Positions 9,384-19,759 of a DNA stretch of 64,000 nucleotides are shown here, in pieces (position 1 is the stretch's first letter; every line of letters begins with the position of its first letter). The position numbers were made by a program, and so were the translations under genes. This stretch comes from Acinetobacter schindleri CIP 107287 (lineage in GTDB: Bacteria; Pseudomonadota; Gammaproteobacteria; Pseudomonadales; Moraxellaceae), in the NCBI RefSeq assembly GCF_000368625.1, contig NZ_KB849576.1, positions 977,297 through 1,041,296 on the forward strand, read 5' to 3'. The notes beneath the pieces are model-generated. The model was not told where the DNA came from and made no database searches. It saw nothing but the letters and a program-made list of their open reading frames with translations.

Positions 9384-9686
9384 CTAGACAATCGGTTGAT
9401 GCACAGTGACGAGCTTAGAGCCATCGGGAAAGGTCGCTTCAACCTGAACTTCAGCAATCATTTCAGGTATACCTTCCATCACATCTTCACGTTTCAGCAA
9501 AGTCGTGCCGTAATGCATCAGTTCGCTAACCGTCATTCCATCACGTGCACCTTCCAGTAAAGCAGCAGAAATAAAGGCAATGGCTTCCGGGTAATTCAAT
9601 TTTAGCCCGCGTGCCTTACGACGCTCTGCCACCAGTCCTGCAGTAAAAATTAGCATTTTGTCTTTTTCAGTCGGATTTAGTTCCAT
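9384..9686 (-). CDS. ureA: Urease subunit gamma
   Basis: A 100-residue urease gamma subunit, recognised by [27 protein letters not shown] N-terminus, the [15 protein letters not shown] stretch and the [16 protein letters not shown] end. Length is standard. It starts the ureABC structural block. Unlike the usual tight ureD-ureA junction, 353 bases of repeats lie between it and ureD upstream, so it may have its own promoter or read through from ureD. Confidence 0.96.
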   Translation of the reverse strand: MELNPTEKDKMLIFTAGLVAERRKARGLKLNYPEAIAFISAALLEGARDGMTVSELMHYGTTLLKREDVMEGIPEMIAEVQVEATFPDGSKLVTVHQPIV

Positions 9687-9739
9687 GTCTATTTCCTATT
9701 TCTTCAATATTTTTAATGCAAAATGTGTGCAAATTCATT

Positions 9740-10039
9740 CAGTGTTCCCTCTCCTGAACGAGCTTTTAAGCATTGCTTTAAAAGCGACGTACAAGTGAGG
9801 TTTAGGGTGAGGTGAACCTTCATTGTCATAAACCCTCCCTCTAGCTCCCTCCCAAAGGGAGGGACAATGAAAATAAATTTCCTTCTCCTTTTAGGAGATG
9901 AGTAACACTGCTACACAAAGGAAAGGTAAAAATAGTTGATCCTCTCTTTTACGAGTCGAACGATTCTTTAATCTCCCTAAATCCCTCTTTGAGAAAAAGA
10001 GATTTTCTCCTCCCTTTATCAAAGGAAGGTCGGGAGGGA
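9740..10039. repeat. Repeat-filled gap between ureD and ureA
   Basis: No coding region is seen in these 300 bases. They hold at least three divergent copies of the CTCCCT palindrome family: a CCCTCTCC ... GGTTTAGGGTGAGG element near 9746-9813, a CCCTCCCTCTAGCTCCCTCCC-AAAGGGAGGG element near 9833-9864, and CTCCCTAAATCCCTCTTT ... CTCCTCCCTTTATCAAAGGAAGG-CGGGAGGG near 9972-10040, whose right end reaches into the ureD stop region. The middle stretch TCCTTCTCCTTTTAGGAGATGAG is another degenerate copy. The pile-up looks like repeated insertion of one element family into the same spacer. Confidence 0.7.
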
Positions 10040-10933
10040 TTACGTTCGCCAAATCCTCGGAAACTCTTCATCTAGTCCAAACCAGTAACGACGCAGTCGT
10101 GCACGCATCGCAGCAAATGCATCATGACACTGGCGCACGTCATCCCCGAGATAACGCGCCGTCAGCACATCATCCAGTAGTGTTAATGTCACCGGCACAT
10201 CCATACGCATGATGAGTTCACGAATCAGATCGATGTGCTCATCCAGATAAAAACTTGCACGATATTTTTCAGGCGGTACAGCCCATAGACTGCCCATCAC
10301 AGCATGTCCATTCATACCCAGACAGGAGTTTAACCAGCGATCCTGTCCGGAGAATTTCAACTGATCTGCAACCAATAGCTTTGCACCGCGATACAGTAGA
10401 AAACGGCTGCGATAACCACCCTGCTCAAACTGCTCGTATCTTGCCTGACGGCCAATCACCAGCATGTCCCAGCCAATAAAACTGGCAGTTTGATCTAAAT
10501 GAATGGTGGTGGACGCATGTGCATTGGCACCATCAAATAACATGGTTTCCTGCGGCAGCCATTCAAAAATCCCCTTTTCTTCCACACGAATATCAATATG
10601 CTGATAGGCCTGTTTCAGATTGGTCTTGTACCATTTACCTGCACCTGGTGTGGTCACCAGTCCGTGCGCATTTGCTCCGACGCGCATATCGAAACTCAGG
10701 TGATCTCCTCCGGCAATTCCGGCAGGTGGATGTACAATAATTGCATGACAGACTCCGGTTTTTTCAGGCCACAGCATTTTTTGCACACGAACCGGCCCCT
10801 CATGCTTGCGATGCTGCAGAATGGTTCGTCCATTACTGCAATCTGCCTCGAAACCCAGTTGCAAACGTGCAAACCAGAGTTTTGCTGCTGAGCCGCGTTC
10901 TGCTTCTACCACGCTATTCATTTCGTTGTGCAC
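10040..10933 (-). CDS. ureD: Urease accessory protein UreD
   Basis: Urease chaperone of the UreD/UreH family, 297 residues, which with UreF and UreG delivers nickel to the apo-urease. Conserved family stretches are [23 protein letters not shown] and [12 protein letters not shown]. The longest frame starts with GTG at 10933; an ATG four codons later (10921) is a possible alternative start. Gene position is odd: it follows ureG instead of preceding ureA directly. Confidence 0.93.
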   Translation of the reverse strand: MHNEMNSVVEAERGSAAKLWFARLQLGFEADCSNGRTILQHRKHEGPVRVQKMLWPEKTGVCHAIIVHPPAGIAGGDHLSFDMRVGANAHGLVTTPGAGKWYKTNLKQAYQHIDIRVEEKGIFEWLPQETMLFDGANAHASTTIHLDQTASFIGWDMLVIGRQARYEQFEQGGYRSRFLLYRGAKLLVADQLKFSGQDRWLNSCLGMNGHAVMGSLWAVPPEKYRASFYLDEHIDLIRELIMRMDVPVTLTLLDDVLTARYLGDDVRQCHDAFAAMRARLRRYWFGLDEEFPRIWRT

Positions 10934-10951
10934 TTATCCTGACTAACCACC

Positions 10952-11566
10952 CTAAGCCTTAAACAGACCTTGTTTTTCGATAAATTCAATAATTTGCTCA
11001 AGACCATCTTTGGTTTTCATATTGGAAAATAAAAATGGTTTCTCGCCACGCATACGTTTTGCGTCTTGATCCATAACATCCAGATTTGCACCCACCATCG
11101 GTGCTAGGTCGGTTTTATTAATGATCAGTAAGTCCGATTTGGTAATACCCGGGCCACCTTTACGTGGAATCTTTTCACCACCCGCAACATCAATCACATA
11201 AAGCGTTAAGTCTGAAAGTTCTGGGCTAAATGTCGCGGCCAAGTTGTCGCCACCACTTTCAATAATGATCAGCTCCAGTCCGTCAAACTTTTCACACAGG
11301 TCATCAATTGCAGCGAGGTTAATCGAGGCATCTTCACGAATCGCAGTATGGGGACAGCCACCAGTTTCAACACCGACAATACGGTCAGGCGACATCGCTT
11401 CATTACGGGTCAGGAAGTTCGAATCTTCCTTGGTATAAATGTCATTGGTGACCACGGCCATGTTGTATTTATTTCGCAAGGCCTGACACAAATTCAGGGT
11501 TAAAGCAGTTTTACCTGAACCCACTGGGCCACCGATTCCAACGCGTAATGGACTACGTTCTGACAT
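10952..11566 (-). CDS. ureG: Urease accessory GTPase UreG
   Basis: SIMIBI-class GTPase (204 residues) that powers nickel insertion. The P-loop [11 protein letters not shown] is near the N-terminus, the nickel-binding CPH motif is in [16 protein letters not shown], and the guanine-specificity motif is NKTDLAP. It lies 18 bases from ureD and 17 from ureF, all on the minus strand. Confidence 0.96.
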   Translation of the reverse strand: MSERSPLRVGIGGPVGSGKTALTLNLCQALRNKYNMAVVTNDIYTKEDSNFLTRNEAMSPDRIVGVETGGCPHTAIREDASINLAAIDDLCEKFDGLELIIIESGGDNLAATFSPELSDLTLYVIDVAGGEKIPRKGGPGITKSDLLIINKTDLAPMVGANLDVMDQDAKRMRGEKPFLFSNMKTKDGLEQIIEFIEKQGLFKA

Positions 11567-11583
11567 AATTTTTCCTTTAATTT

Positions 11584-12249
11584 TTAAGATCTAAATAAAC
11601 GGGAATATTGATTTTCATGGCGCATACTCAGCATGGCGTAATTCGGCAAAGCGCTACTCATCTCATCATCACTCAGGTTAATGGCACGCTCGATAAGTGC
11701 CGGAATTTCTCCATGCAGATGCCAGAGAATCCGCTGGCCACTCATTTGCCCCAAAGGCACTGTTTTCACAGCGGCTAATACCTGATTTTCCAGCACAGCA
11801 AATGCATAAGCAGTCAGGACATCATCGACTTCTAAATGCAATTCGCCACATAACTGGGCATAGACTGGAACGTAGCCATACTGTTTTTTGACTTTTACTG
11901 GTCGCTTGAGTACATCGCGAATCCAGGCATTTAGTGAAAATGCCAGCTGCTGGGATTCTGCCAGTAATTCCTTACTTTCACGGCTTGCCCTGTAAATTTC
12001 AGCCCAATGTTGAAATATGATTTCATCGTCATAGCTTTGCATTAAGCGTTTTAAAATTGGCAGTTCGAAACGTAGCAATAGCATTTCCAACACTTCATTA
12101 AAGTAGGCAATGCTGGAAACTTCGTCATGAATCAAGCCGGTATCAATCGCGCTTTCAACCCCTTGTGAATAGCAATAAGCGCCGACCGGTAGTGCCGTCG
12201 AAGACAGGGTTAGCAGGCTGAGTAATTGAGAAGCCTTAATGTGCGACAT
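11584..12249 (-). CDS. ureF: Urease accessory protein UreF
   Basis: A 221-residue all-helical urease chaperone that bridges UreD and UreG. Family features are [24 protein letters not shown] near the N-terminus and the terminal [13 protein letters not shown], whose basic tail contacts UreD/UreG in relatives. Its start overlaps the end of ureE by 14 bases, which suggests translational coupling. Confidence 0.95.
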   Translation of the reverse strand: MSHIKASQLLSLLTLSSTALPVGAYCYSQGVESAIDTGLIHDEVSSIAYFNEVLEMLLLRFELPILKRLMQSYDDEIIFQHWAEIYRASRESKELLAESQQLAFSLNAWIRDVLKRPVKVKKQYGYVPVYAQLCGELHLEVDDVLTAYAFAVLENQVLAAVKTVPLGQMSGQRILWHLHGEIPALIERAINLSDDEMSSALPNYAMLSMRHENQYSRLFRS

Positions 12250-12718
12250 GATGCAGTGACTTGATTGGACTTAATCGGTGATCATGCTGGTGCTGTGCAT
12301 AAGCGCCGCTCTCTGGTTCAAACGGATGTTGTACGGTATCTACACGTAAACCCAAGCCTTCGACCATTTCAGCCAGCACATGATCCGGTTCAAAATACAG
12401 TGCCGTTGGGGTCAGCATCAGCGGCACATGACGGTTACCCAGGTGATAGGCTGCCTTTAAAAGATCAAATTCATGATCTGCGGTGACCTGCATCAAGGTT
12501 TCTGGCTTGGCATTGACACGCAGCAATTCACCATGATCTGTGGCGATGACTGAACCACTACGTAAAATCCCGGTACGTGGCAGATCTGCACCAATATCGG
12601 TGCCATTTTTTAGCGTAGCGCGGAAACGGCTTTTTTGACGCGTATCAAAGCTGAGTTCAATGCTTTCAATATCAGTAGAGTGACTGGCATCTTCCAGACG
12701 TTGGGTAAAAATCTTCAT
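12236..12718 (-). CDS. ureE: Urease accessory protein UreE (nickel chaperone)
   Basis: Metallochaperone that donates Ni2+ to UreG. The protein has 160 residues from the ATG at 12718, the usual MKIFTQRLE start, with AGGG upstream; a longer frame from GTG 12751 is less likely. The C-terminal tail is histidine-rich ([11 protein letters not shown] ... HHVAH), as in nickel-storing UreE proteins. It is the first gene of the urease run in transcription order, so the promoter should lie in the AT-rich spacer 12719-13035 shared with the divergent gene at 13036. Confidence 0.94.
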   Translation of the reverse strand: MKIFTQRLEDASHSTDIESIELSFDTRQKSRFRATLKNGTDIGADLPRTGILRSGSVIATDHGELLRVNAKPETLMQVTADHEFDLLKAAYHLGNRHVPLMLTPTALYFEPDHVLAEMVEGLGLRVDTVQHPFEPESGAYAQHQHDHRLSPIKSLHHVAH

Positions 12719-13035
12719 CTTGGCCCTATATGCATCAATTTGATTCATCACGTTCCAAAGCGGAACAATTGATCAAAAAACAGAAAATATTGCATCAAAA
12801 TAAAGCATTTATCGTGCCAAGATATTGGATTCAATTTTCTTACATAAAAATTACGAATGACATTTCACCTATCTTCAACTGCGGCTAAAATATAAGAGCA
12901 GCCAGCTGAGTTAATAGTTTAGTTAGTTTGATTTAAATAGCTGAATTATTTAATTTTATTTAAATGATGTGCTAGCAACTGGATTTAAGTAAAACTACTT
13001 GGGCTTAGCGGTTCCACGCTTTTCACGGAGTGAAA

Positions 13036-14127
13036 ATGAAATATTTTGAATGTCCCAAATGTGAGCATCAGATCTTTTTTTATTCAACTGAATGCCATCA
13101 CTGCAAATCTCCGATTGGCTATATCGCATCGGAAAAGGACATGTGCACTTTTGAAAAAATCAGTGAAGATGAATGGATTCCGCTGAAATCAGAATATCGT
13201 GCCACGCACTATAAGCCTTGCTATAACTATACCCATTATCAGGTCTGTAACTGGATGATTCCGGGCGATTGCGATGAGGACTACTGCGAGTCCTGTCAGC
13301 TGACCCATATCATTCCCAATCTGGATGATCCTGACGTTATTACCTACTGGCGGCGACTTGAAGAGGCCAAACGGCGCTTTTTATATCTTACCCAGCGCAT
13401 GAATATGATGCCGCGTCCAAAACGTACAGATGATGATGTATTTGGTCTGCGTTTTCACTTTTTATTGCCTATGGATGGTAAGCCAGTGTTAACCGGACAT
13501 GCCAATGGCCTGATCACCATGAATGCCATTGAAGCAGATGTGGTGTATCGGGAAACCACGCGTATTGATATGGGTGAAAATTATCGCACTCTTTTAGGTC
13601 ACTTCCGCCATGAAAGTGGGCATTTTTATTTCAGTATCATGCAGCATCTTCATCCAGAACTAATTGAAGAATTTAGACTTTATTTTGGTGATGAACGTCA
13701 GCATTATGCCACTGCGTTGCAGCGCCATTATGAAGAAGGTGCGCCAGAAAATTGGCAAGAAAAATATATCAGCACCTATGCGACGGCACACCCATGGGAA
13801 GATTGGGCCGAAACCTGGGCGCATTATCTGCATATTATGGACACTCTGGAAACCGCTTTTTATGGTGGCCTGCGTGTTGATGGAAATGGTAAAACCTTGG
13901 CCAGCATGTCCTTTAATGAATGCCCGATTGGCGGCAAAGACATTGAACACATTCTGGATAACTGGATCACTTTAACGTTTAACCTGAACGCCCTGAATCG
14001 TAGCATGGGACTGGAAGATGCCTATCCGTTTACGCTTACCGAAGTGGTGAAAAACAAGCTGCGCTTTATTCATAGTCATGTACTGGACAAAGCATTTAAA
14101 GAAGCTGATTCAAAATTACCCGGCTAA
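13036..14127 (+). CDS. Zinc-ribbon putative metallopeptidase (DUF2248/Peptidase_Mx-like)
   Basis: A 363-residue protein. Residues 1-60 hold a zinc ribbon with CPKC and CHHC pairs, and a second cysteine group (CNW, GDCDEDYCESC) follows at about 75-95. The central region carries HFRHESGHFYF, an HExxH-related zinc peptidase motif (HESGH), with WEDWAETWAHYLHI further on as possible third-ligand region. This matches the family of zinc-binding metallopeptidases with an N-terminal ribbon, whose substrates are unknown. GGAG at 13027-13030 favours the ATG at 13036 over the GTG at 13030. It is divergent from the urease genes. Confidence 0.8.
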   Translation: MKYFECPKCEHQIFFYSTECHHCKSPIGYIASEKDMCTFEKISEDEWIPLKSEYRATHYKPCYNYTHYQVCNWMIPGDCDEDYCESCQLTHIIPNLDDPDVITYWRRLEEAKRRFLYLTQRMNMMPRPKRTDDDVFGLRFHFLLPMDGKPVLTGHANGLITMNAIEADVVYRETTRIDMGENYRTLLGHFRHESGHFYFSIMQHLHPELIEEFRLYFGDERQHYATALQRHYEEGAPENWQEKYISTYATAHPWEDWAETWAHYLHIMDTLETAFYGGLRVDGNGKTLASMSFNECPIGGKDIEHILDNWITLTFNLNALNRSMGLEDAYPFTLTEVVKNKLRFIHSHVLDKAFKEADSKLPG

Positions 14128-14337
14128 AATCGCTGCCCCGTCACGTTCTAAAACGCTGAGAATTATCTTCTAAATTGCCGTATAGCTACCAGATCCTGGT
14201 CATTTTCATGAATTTAGCCAGTAAATGATCAATTATCAGACAATTTTATTACCATGCACGACCATAGTTTGATATTCATTTAATCTGAAAATAATTAGGC
14301 TGTTATTGTTCTTTTTCGACACGTTAGTAAAGATAAG

Positions 14338-14943
14338 ATGAATAGTGTAAGACAACAGAACTTTCTTCTACGTAAAGAAAAAATTCTGAGCATGGCCGAG
14401 AACCTGCTTCTGGATAATAACGAAGACATTACGCTGAATGAGCTTGCCAGTGAAATGGATATTGCCAAGGGGACCATTTATAAGCATTTTAAAAGCAAAA
14501 ACCAGTTATATCTGGAACTGATTATTTTAAATGAACAGCGTCTTCTAGAGATTTCCAAACGTTTTAATACTGACTTCCGGACTTATGTATCGGAATATAT
14601 GCTTTATCATTTGCACAATTCCAATCGAACCATTTTGCTGCATATGATTGAGGAGCGCCTGACCAATACTGAAAAAGGTCTGAAAGAGCTGTTTCAGGAA
14701 CTGTATCAGGTCCGTGAAGAACGGATTCTGAGTATCCGTGACCTTACTCGTAAATATCTGAATACTAATAACAGTAGTATGTCGATCCGGGATTATCTGT
14801 CTTTTATCTGGACAGTGACCTATGGCGCTTCCCTGTTACTGAATTCAACCAGTTATCAAAAAGCTATCGGTTCTCGTGAACGATTGATTGAACTCTATGT
14901 CAATCAAGCTTTAATGATTGCACCCAACAATACCTCTGCATAA
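14338..14943 (+). CDS. TetR/AcrR-family regulator
   Basis: A 201-residue protein with an N-terminal TetR helix-turn-helix at about residues 15-60; the recognition region reads TLNELASEMDIAKGTIYKHFKSK. The C-terminal ligand-binding part is helical and has no recognisable signature. It stands alone, facing the copper operon end to end, so its target is not given by context. It could control the metallopeptidase gene upstream or a distant operon. Confidence 0.88.
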   Translation: MNSVRQQNFLLRKEKILSMAENLLLDNNEDITLNELASEMDIAKGTIYKHFKSKNQLYLELIILNEQRLLEISKRFNTDFRTYVSEYMLYHLHNSNRTILLHMIEERLTNTEKGLKELFQELYQVREERILSIRDLTRKYLNTNNSSMSIRDYLSFIWTVTYGASLLLNSTSYQKAIGSRERLIELYVNQALMIAPNNTSA

Positions 14944-14969
14944 AAAAGCCTGACACACAGGTCAGGCTT
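14942..14969 (-). terminator. Terminator of the copA-cueR-copZ operon
   Basis: AAGCCTGAC-loop-GTCAGGCTT lies between convergent genes. The T-run is on the minus strand, so it mainly ends the copper operon. Confidence 0.85.
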
Positions 14970-14985
14970 GCTTTCGTAGCACTAC

Positions 14986-15180
14986 TTATACTGCTACAGG
15001 TGGAAAACCGTCTTCAGTCAGTGCGGCAACGATTTCATCCTGATGTACGCCAGTTTCTACTTCAACCAGCTTTTGCTCTACGTCGATTTCAACACGTGCA
15101 TGTTCATCCAGATCCTTGATGGTTGCAGTAACACTACGTGCACAACCGCCACAGGTCATATTTTCAATACGAAATTTCAT
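14986..15180 (-). CDS. copZ: Copper chaperone, single HMA domain (CopZ-like)
   Basis: A 64-residue heavy-metal-associated domain with the metal-binding loop MTCGGC at residues 8-13 (Cys10 and Cys13). It would carry Cu(I) in the cytosol to the CopA ATPase. It lies 28 bases downstream of cueR in the same orientation, the last gene of the operon. The fold could bind other soft metals, but the CueR and CopA neighbours support copper. Confidence 0.9.
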   Translation of the reverse strand: MKFRIENMTCGGCARSVTATIKDLDEHARVEIDVEQKLVEVETGVHQDEIVAALTEDGFPPVAV

Positions 15181-15208
15181 GCGCTTATCTCCTTAGGAAT
15201 GATTTATT

Positions 15209-15640
15209 CTAACTTGAAGTTGAGTGATGGCTGGAGGGTGGATTTGTATCCAGTCCCTGCTCGATATCTTTTAAAATTGCACAATCGGCACGCTCATCAC
15301 CAGCACAACGCGCGACCGATTGCTTCAAAATTTTGACCATGGCCTGCATATCCTGAATTTTCTGTTCCAGTATAGTGATATGTTTTTGTGCCAGCTGTTT
15401 AACTTCACTGCTCTGTCGCACTTCATTCTGCCATAGGCCTAACAACTCTTTCATCTGTTCCGAGGAAAATCCCAGCTCGCGTGCATGCTGGATAAAACCG
15501 AGCATACGGATATCAGCATCACTATAGTCACGATAGCCACTTTCACTACGTTTCGGCGCAGGTAACAGACCAATCTCTTCATAATAGCGAATCATTTTGG
15601 CCGAGATACCGGATCGTTTGGCGGCTTGTCCAATATTCAC
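15209..15640 (-). CDS. cueR: Cu(I)-responsive MerR-family regulator (CueR-like)
   Basis: A 143-residue MerR-family activator with an N-terminal winged helix (MNIGQAAKRSGISAKMIRYYE), a long dimerisation helix and a metal loop CAGDERADC. The cysteines fall at positions 112 and 120, the same numbering and spacing as the Cu(I) ligands of E. coli CueR. The C-terminal tail is Ser/His-rich. It sits four bases after copA, so it is co-transcribed with its target, and a matching operator is found at 18373-18403. Confidence 0.92.
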   Translation of the reverse strand: MNIGQAAKRSGISAKMIRYYEEIGLLPAPKRSESGYRDYSDADIRMLGFIQHARELGFSSEQMKELLGLWQNEVRQSSEVKQLAQKHITILEQKIQDMQAMVKILKQSVARCAGDERADCAILKDIEQGLDTNPPSSHHSTSS

Positions 15641-15644
15641 TGAT

Positions 15645-18329
15645 TTACTCCTGTGCTGATAGTGGCTGATACAGCTTTAAACGCAAGGCATTGCTGACAA
15701 CAAATACCGATGATAAAGCCATTGCACCTGCGGCAAACATTGGCGAAAGCAGGATGCCAAAGAATGGATACAGGATACCCGCAGCAATTGGGATCAATGC
15801 AATATTATAGACAAAGGCCCAGAACAGGTTCTGTCGAATATTCTTGATGGTGGCCTGACTGATGCCAATACCGGTGGCGACATGCTGCATATTGCCAGAC
15901 ATCAGTACTACATCTGCCGCTTCAATTGCAACATCAGTCCCCGTACCAATCGCCATGCCGACATCTGCTTGCGCGAGTGCCGGTGCATCGTTAATACCAT
16001 CACCCACAAAGGTTACAATGCCATGCTCTTTTTGCAGCATTTTTACGGCATCGACTTTTTCATGAGGTAAGACTTCAGCAATCACATGATCAATCTTGAG
16101 TTGTTGTGCTACCGCATTCGCCGTATATGGATTATCACCCGTAATCATCGCGACTTTCAGACCTTGACGATGCAATTCTTCAATAGCTTTAAAGGTAGTA
16201 TCTTTAATCGGATCAGCTACGGCAATAATAGCTGCCAGTTTTCCATTGAGCGCTGCATACAGCGGTGTCTTGCCTTCTTGTCCCAATTTAGAGGCTATTC
16301 CAGCAAAGTGCTCGGTATTTAAACCCAGCTGTTGCATCAATCGTTCAGCACCAATCTGGATATCCTGATTATTGATCTGTGCTTTAATCCCGGCGCCAGT
16401 AATCGAATCAAATTTACTTACTTCGATTAATTCGATCTGCTGCTCTTTTGCTGCCTGCACAATCGCATAGGCAATCGGATGTTCAGACTTGGCTTCTACC
16501 GAGGCGATCAGTTGTAAAACCTGCTGTTTATTAAAACCTTCTAGCACCTGAAAATCAGTCATGACAGGTTTTCCTTTTGTCAGTGTTCCGGTTTTATCGA
16601 CTGCCACAACTTTAGTTTGCTGCAATAACTGTAGAGCTTCGCCTTTACGGAACAGTATCCCCATTTCTGCCGCACGACCGGTACCGACCATAATCGAGGT
16701 CGGTGTTGCCAGGCCCATGGCACATGGACAGGCAATTATCAGAACTGCCACGGCGTTAACCAGTGCATAACTCAATTGTGGCTCAGGACCAAGCAGGAAC
16801 CAGACCATAAAGGTCAATAAGGCCAGACCCATCACCGCAGGCACAAACCATAAGGTAACTTTATCTACAGCTGCCTGAATCGGCAGTTTGGCACCTTGCG
16901 CCTGCTCGACCATTTTAATGATCTGCGCCAGTACTGAATCTTCACCCACGGCGGTCGCACGGATTTGCAAGGTTCCATTCTGGTTAATAGTGCCGCCAAC
17001 CACTCTATCATCAGTATTTTTGGCCACAGGCACCGGTTCACCCGTCACCATCGCTTCATCGACATAGCTATGACCGGAAGTCACTACACCATCTACTGCG
17101 ACTTTTTCACCCGGGCGAATTTCGATGATCATATCCTGCTGGACTTCGGAAATGGGCAGGTCCAGCCATTGTCTATCCTGTAAGACACGTGCGGTTTTAG
17201 GCTGCAGGCCAATCAGGTATTGAATCGCCTGTGAGGTTTTACCTTTGGCACGTGCTTCCAGGTAGCGACCTAACAGGATCAAGGCAATAATGACCGCTGC
17301 CGCTTCAAAATAGACATGTACGGTGGCTTGCGGCAATAAAAATGGGAAGAATGTTGCGATAACGGAAAACAGATATGCTGCCGCTGTACCCACCGTTACC
17401 AGCGAGTTCATGTCAGGTGCCAGTCGCAGTAAGGCTGGAATCCCATGCTGGTAGAAACGCCGCCCCGGAAACAATAATACCAAAGTGGTCAGTACAAACT
17501 GGATATACCAGCTGTTCTGCGTACCAATATTATGCACAACAAAATGATGGAAGGACGGAAGCAGATGTGATCCCATTTCCAGAATAAATACCGGTAATGC
17601 CAGCGCCAGGGCAACCCAAAGATCACGATACAATGAAGCTGTTTCTTCAGCTTTTTTCTGCTGGAAGGTCTGCTGCTTGGCAAAATTCACTTTTGCGGTT
17701 TTTAGCTGTGCCTCATAACCGGCTTTTTTAACCGCTTGGATCAGATTAGCAATATTCAGGTTTGAACCAGAAACCTGTGCCGTTTCAGTGGCCAGATTGA
17801 GACTGGCCGCAGTGACGCCTTCCACTTTATTGAGTGCTTTTTCCACCCGAGCGACGCAGGATGCACAAGTCATCCCTTCAATGTTTAGTTCAAGCTGATC
17901 TGCTTTTACATCAAAACCGGCTTTCTGAATTGCTTTGACCAAGACCTGTTGCTGTAAAGAGCTGACTGCAGTGACATAAGCCTTTTCGGTAGACAGATTC
18001 ACATTGGCTTCCAGCACTTCTGGAATTTTTTTGAGGGCTTTTTCAATTCGGGCAGCACAAGAGGCACAGCTCATGCCTTTAATATCCAGTTCGAATTTCC
18101 GTTGTGCCACCTTAAAGCCAGCACGCTCTATTTTCTGGATAATCTCCGCACAGGGAATCACATGATCGGCACTAATCGATACCTTTTCCGTAGACAGATT
18201 GACATGAGCCGAAACTACGCCTTCAATTTTCTTTAAAGCCTTTTCCACCCGTGCCACGCAAGAAGCACAGGTCATGCCTTCAATCTGTACAGTCGTTTGA
18301 TACAGTTGAGTATTCGACAGTTCCTGCAT
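15645..18329 (-). CDS. copA: Copper-exporting P1B-type ATPase with three N-terminal metal domains
   Basis: An 894-residue inner-membrane ATPase that pumps Cu(I) out of the cytosol. Three HMA domains occupy about residues 12-220, each with a CxxC loop (first MTCASC with Cys21/Cys24, second MSCASC, third MTCASC). The transmembrane CPC motif is Cys534-Pro-Cys536, the phosphorylated aspartate is Asp578 in DKTGTLTKG, and the hinge has [17 protein letters not shown]. Two or fewer HMA domains are more common; the three here look like internal duplication because their flanks ([36 protein letters not shown]) are alike. It leads the operon behind a CueR promoter. Confidence 0.96.
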   Translation of the reverse strand: MQELSNTQLYQTTVQIEGMTCASCVARVEKALKKIEGVVSAHVNLSTEKVSISADHVIPCAEIIQKIERAGFKVAQRKFELDIKGMSCASCAARIEKALKKIPEVLEANVNLSTEKAYVTAVSSLQQQVLVKAIQKAGFDVKADQLELNIEGMTCASCVARVEKALNKVEGVTAASLNLATETAQVSGSNLNIANLIQAVKKAGYEAQLKTAKVNFAKQQTFQQKKAEETASLYRDLWVALALALPVFILEMGSHLLPSFHHFVVHNIGTQNSWYIQFVLTTLVLLFPGRRFYQHGIPALLRLAPDMNSLVTVGTAAAYLFSVIATFFPFLLPQATVHVYFEAAAVIIALILLGRYLEARAKGKTSQAIQYLIGLQPKTARVLQDRQWLDLPISEVQQDMIIEIRPGEKVAVDGVVTSGHSYVDEAMVTGEPVPVAKNTDDRVVGGTINQNGTLQIRATAVGEDSVLAQIIKMVEQAQGAKLPIQAAVDKVTLWFVPAVMGLALLTFMVWFLLGPEPQLSYALVNAVAVLIIACPCAMGLATPTSIMVGTGRAAEMGILFRKGEALQLLQQTKVVAVDKTGTLTKGKPVMTDFQVLEGFNKQQVLQLIASVEAKSEHPIAYAIVQAAKEQQIELIEVSKFDSITGAGIKAQINNQDIQIGAERLMQQLGLNTEHFAGIASKLGQEGKTPLYAALNGKLAAIIAVADPIKDTTFKAIEELHRQGLKVAMITGDNPYTANAVAQQLKIDHVIAEVLPHEKVDAVKMLQKEHGIVTFVGDGINDAPALAQADVGMAIGTGTDVAIEAADVVLMSGNMQHVATGIGISQATIKNIRQNLFWAFVYNIALIPIAAGILYPFFGILLSPMFAAGAMALSSVFVVSNALRLKLYQPLSAQE

Positions 18330-18372
18330 GGCACATCTCCTTCATTTTATTGGTGGTTTGAATCTAGCTTAT

Positions 18373-18403
18373 AGCTTAAACCTTCCCATAGTTGGAAGGT
18401 CAA
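18373..18403 (-). promoter_or_regulatory. CueR-type promoter of copA
   Basis: On the minus strand TTGACC (-35) and TAAGCT (-10) are separated by 19 bases, the overlong spacer typical of MerR-family promoters. Between them lies the perfect dyad ACCTTCC-N7-GGAAGGT at 18380-18400, which matches known CueR boxes. It starts about 44 bases upstream of the copA ATG. Confidence 0.93.
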
Positions 18404-18420
18404 GTCTTTATGTGAAAATA

Positions 18421-18450
18421 AAAAAGCCCGGATCATAAACCCGGGCTTTT
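18421..18450 (-). terminator. Terminator after cysK
   Basis: AAAAGCCCGGGTTTATGATC-CGGGCTTTTTT read on the minus strand: a GC-rich stem with a six-T run, 28 bases after the cysK stop and just upstream of the copA promoter. Confidence 0.88.
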
Positions 18451-18477
18451 AACGTATTGCCAAATACTTGCTGAAAA

Positions 18478-19476
18478 TTATTCTGCAGAAATATCTTCAA
18501 ACAATATCGATGACAGGTAACGTTCACCACCATCTGGCAAAATTACCACAATGTTTTTACCTGAATTTTCAGGACGTGCTGCAAGTTGTGCAGCCGCAGC
18601 CATCGCAGCACCACTTGATATACCCACCAGAATACCTTCTTGCGATGCCGTTTTACGTGCCCATTCCACTGCCGTAGTACTGTCAATTGCAATGACTTCA
18701 TCTACCAGATCAAGATCAAGGTTACCAGGAATAAAGTTCGCACCAATCCCCTGGATTTTATGTGGTCCAGGCGTCAATGATTCACCGCGTTTCGCCTGAG
18801 CAATGATTGGTGACTCAGCTGGCTCAACGGCAACCGAATAGATCGGCTTATTACGGACTTTTTCGAAGTAACGTGAAATACCTGAAATGGTGCCGCCAGT
18901 TCCTACACCAGCAACCAGAATATCAACATTACCGCCAGTCGCTTCCCAGATTTCTGGGCCAGTCGTTTCTTCGTGGATTTTCGGGTTAGCCGGGTTTTCA
19001 AACTGTTGTGGCAGGAAATATGTTTCAGGCTGTTCAGTCACCAGACGAACCGCTTCATCTACTGCACCTTTCATGCCTTTCGCAGGTTCAGTCAGGATCA
19101 GGTTGGCGCCAAAGGCTTTGACCACTTTACGGCGTTCGATACTCATGCTGGCTGGCATGGTTAGTGTAAGTGGATAGCCTTTTGCTGCAGCAACGAAAGC
19201 CAGTGCAATACCGGTATTGCCACTGGTTGGTTCAACAATGTGCATGCCTGGTTTTAACTTACCAGATTTTTCAGCATCTGCAATCAGCGCTGCACCAATA
19301 CGGCATTTCACCGAAAATGCCGGATTACGGCTCTCAACTTTCGCGAGTACAGTTGCTCCACCTGTGATGGCACGGTTAATGCGCACAAGAGGTGTATTGC
19401 CAATGGCTTCTGCATTGTTACTGTAAACCGCTATTCCCAGATTGTTGGGCATAGGAAATGCTGCATCTGTACTCAT
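18478..19476 (-). CDS. cysK: Cysteine synthase A (O-acetylserine sulfhydrylase)
   Basis: PLP enzyme that makes cysteine from O-acetylserine and sulfide. The 332-residue protein shows the PLP lysine Lys57 in [12 protein letters not shown], the substrate loop PTSGNTG at 83-89, the phosphate-binding [10 protein letters not shown] and the C-terminal [13 protein letters not shown]. The frame extends 16 codons further, but the ATG at 19476 with AGGGATA ahead fits the family length. It is divergent from the ArsR-type gene at 19760 across a 283-base AT-rich spacer, so that regulator could affect it. Confidence 0.94.
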   Translation of the reverse strand: MSTDAAFPMPNNLGIAVYSNNAEAIGNTPLVRINRAITGGATVLAKVESRNPAFSVKCRIGAALIADAEKSGKLKPGMHIVEPTSGNTGIALAFVAAAKGYPLTLTMPASMSIERRKVVKAFGANLILTEPAKGMKGAVDEAVRLVTEQPETYFLPQQFENPANPKIHEETTGPEIWEATGGNVDILVAGVGTGGTISGISRYFEKVRNKPIYSVAVEPAESPIIAQAKRGESLTPGPHKIQGIGANFIPGNLDLDLVDEVIAIDSTTAVEWARKTASQEGILVGISSGAAMAAAAQLAARPENSGKNIVVILPDGGERYLSSILFEDISAE

Positions 19477-19759
19477 TAGTATATCCCTGATGTTATTAGC
19501 TCGAAGTGCACTATCATCATACAAGTATTTTCAGATTTTGTAGAAGAAAGTGGAATCTGCACTCTATTATGGCAAACCAACTGTTGTATAAGTTATTAAT
19601 ATACAATAAAAATAACTGATTATTTAATGTCAAATATATAATTTTTATTGATATTTAAATTCACAAAAAGCCATAAAAATAAGTGATTTTTACCAAATGT
19701 TTAAGGATTCAGACCTTTATAATCATTCGCGCTGTATTTTATCTCTATGGACATTCTGA

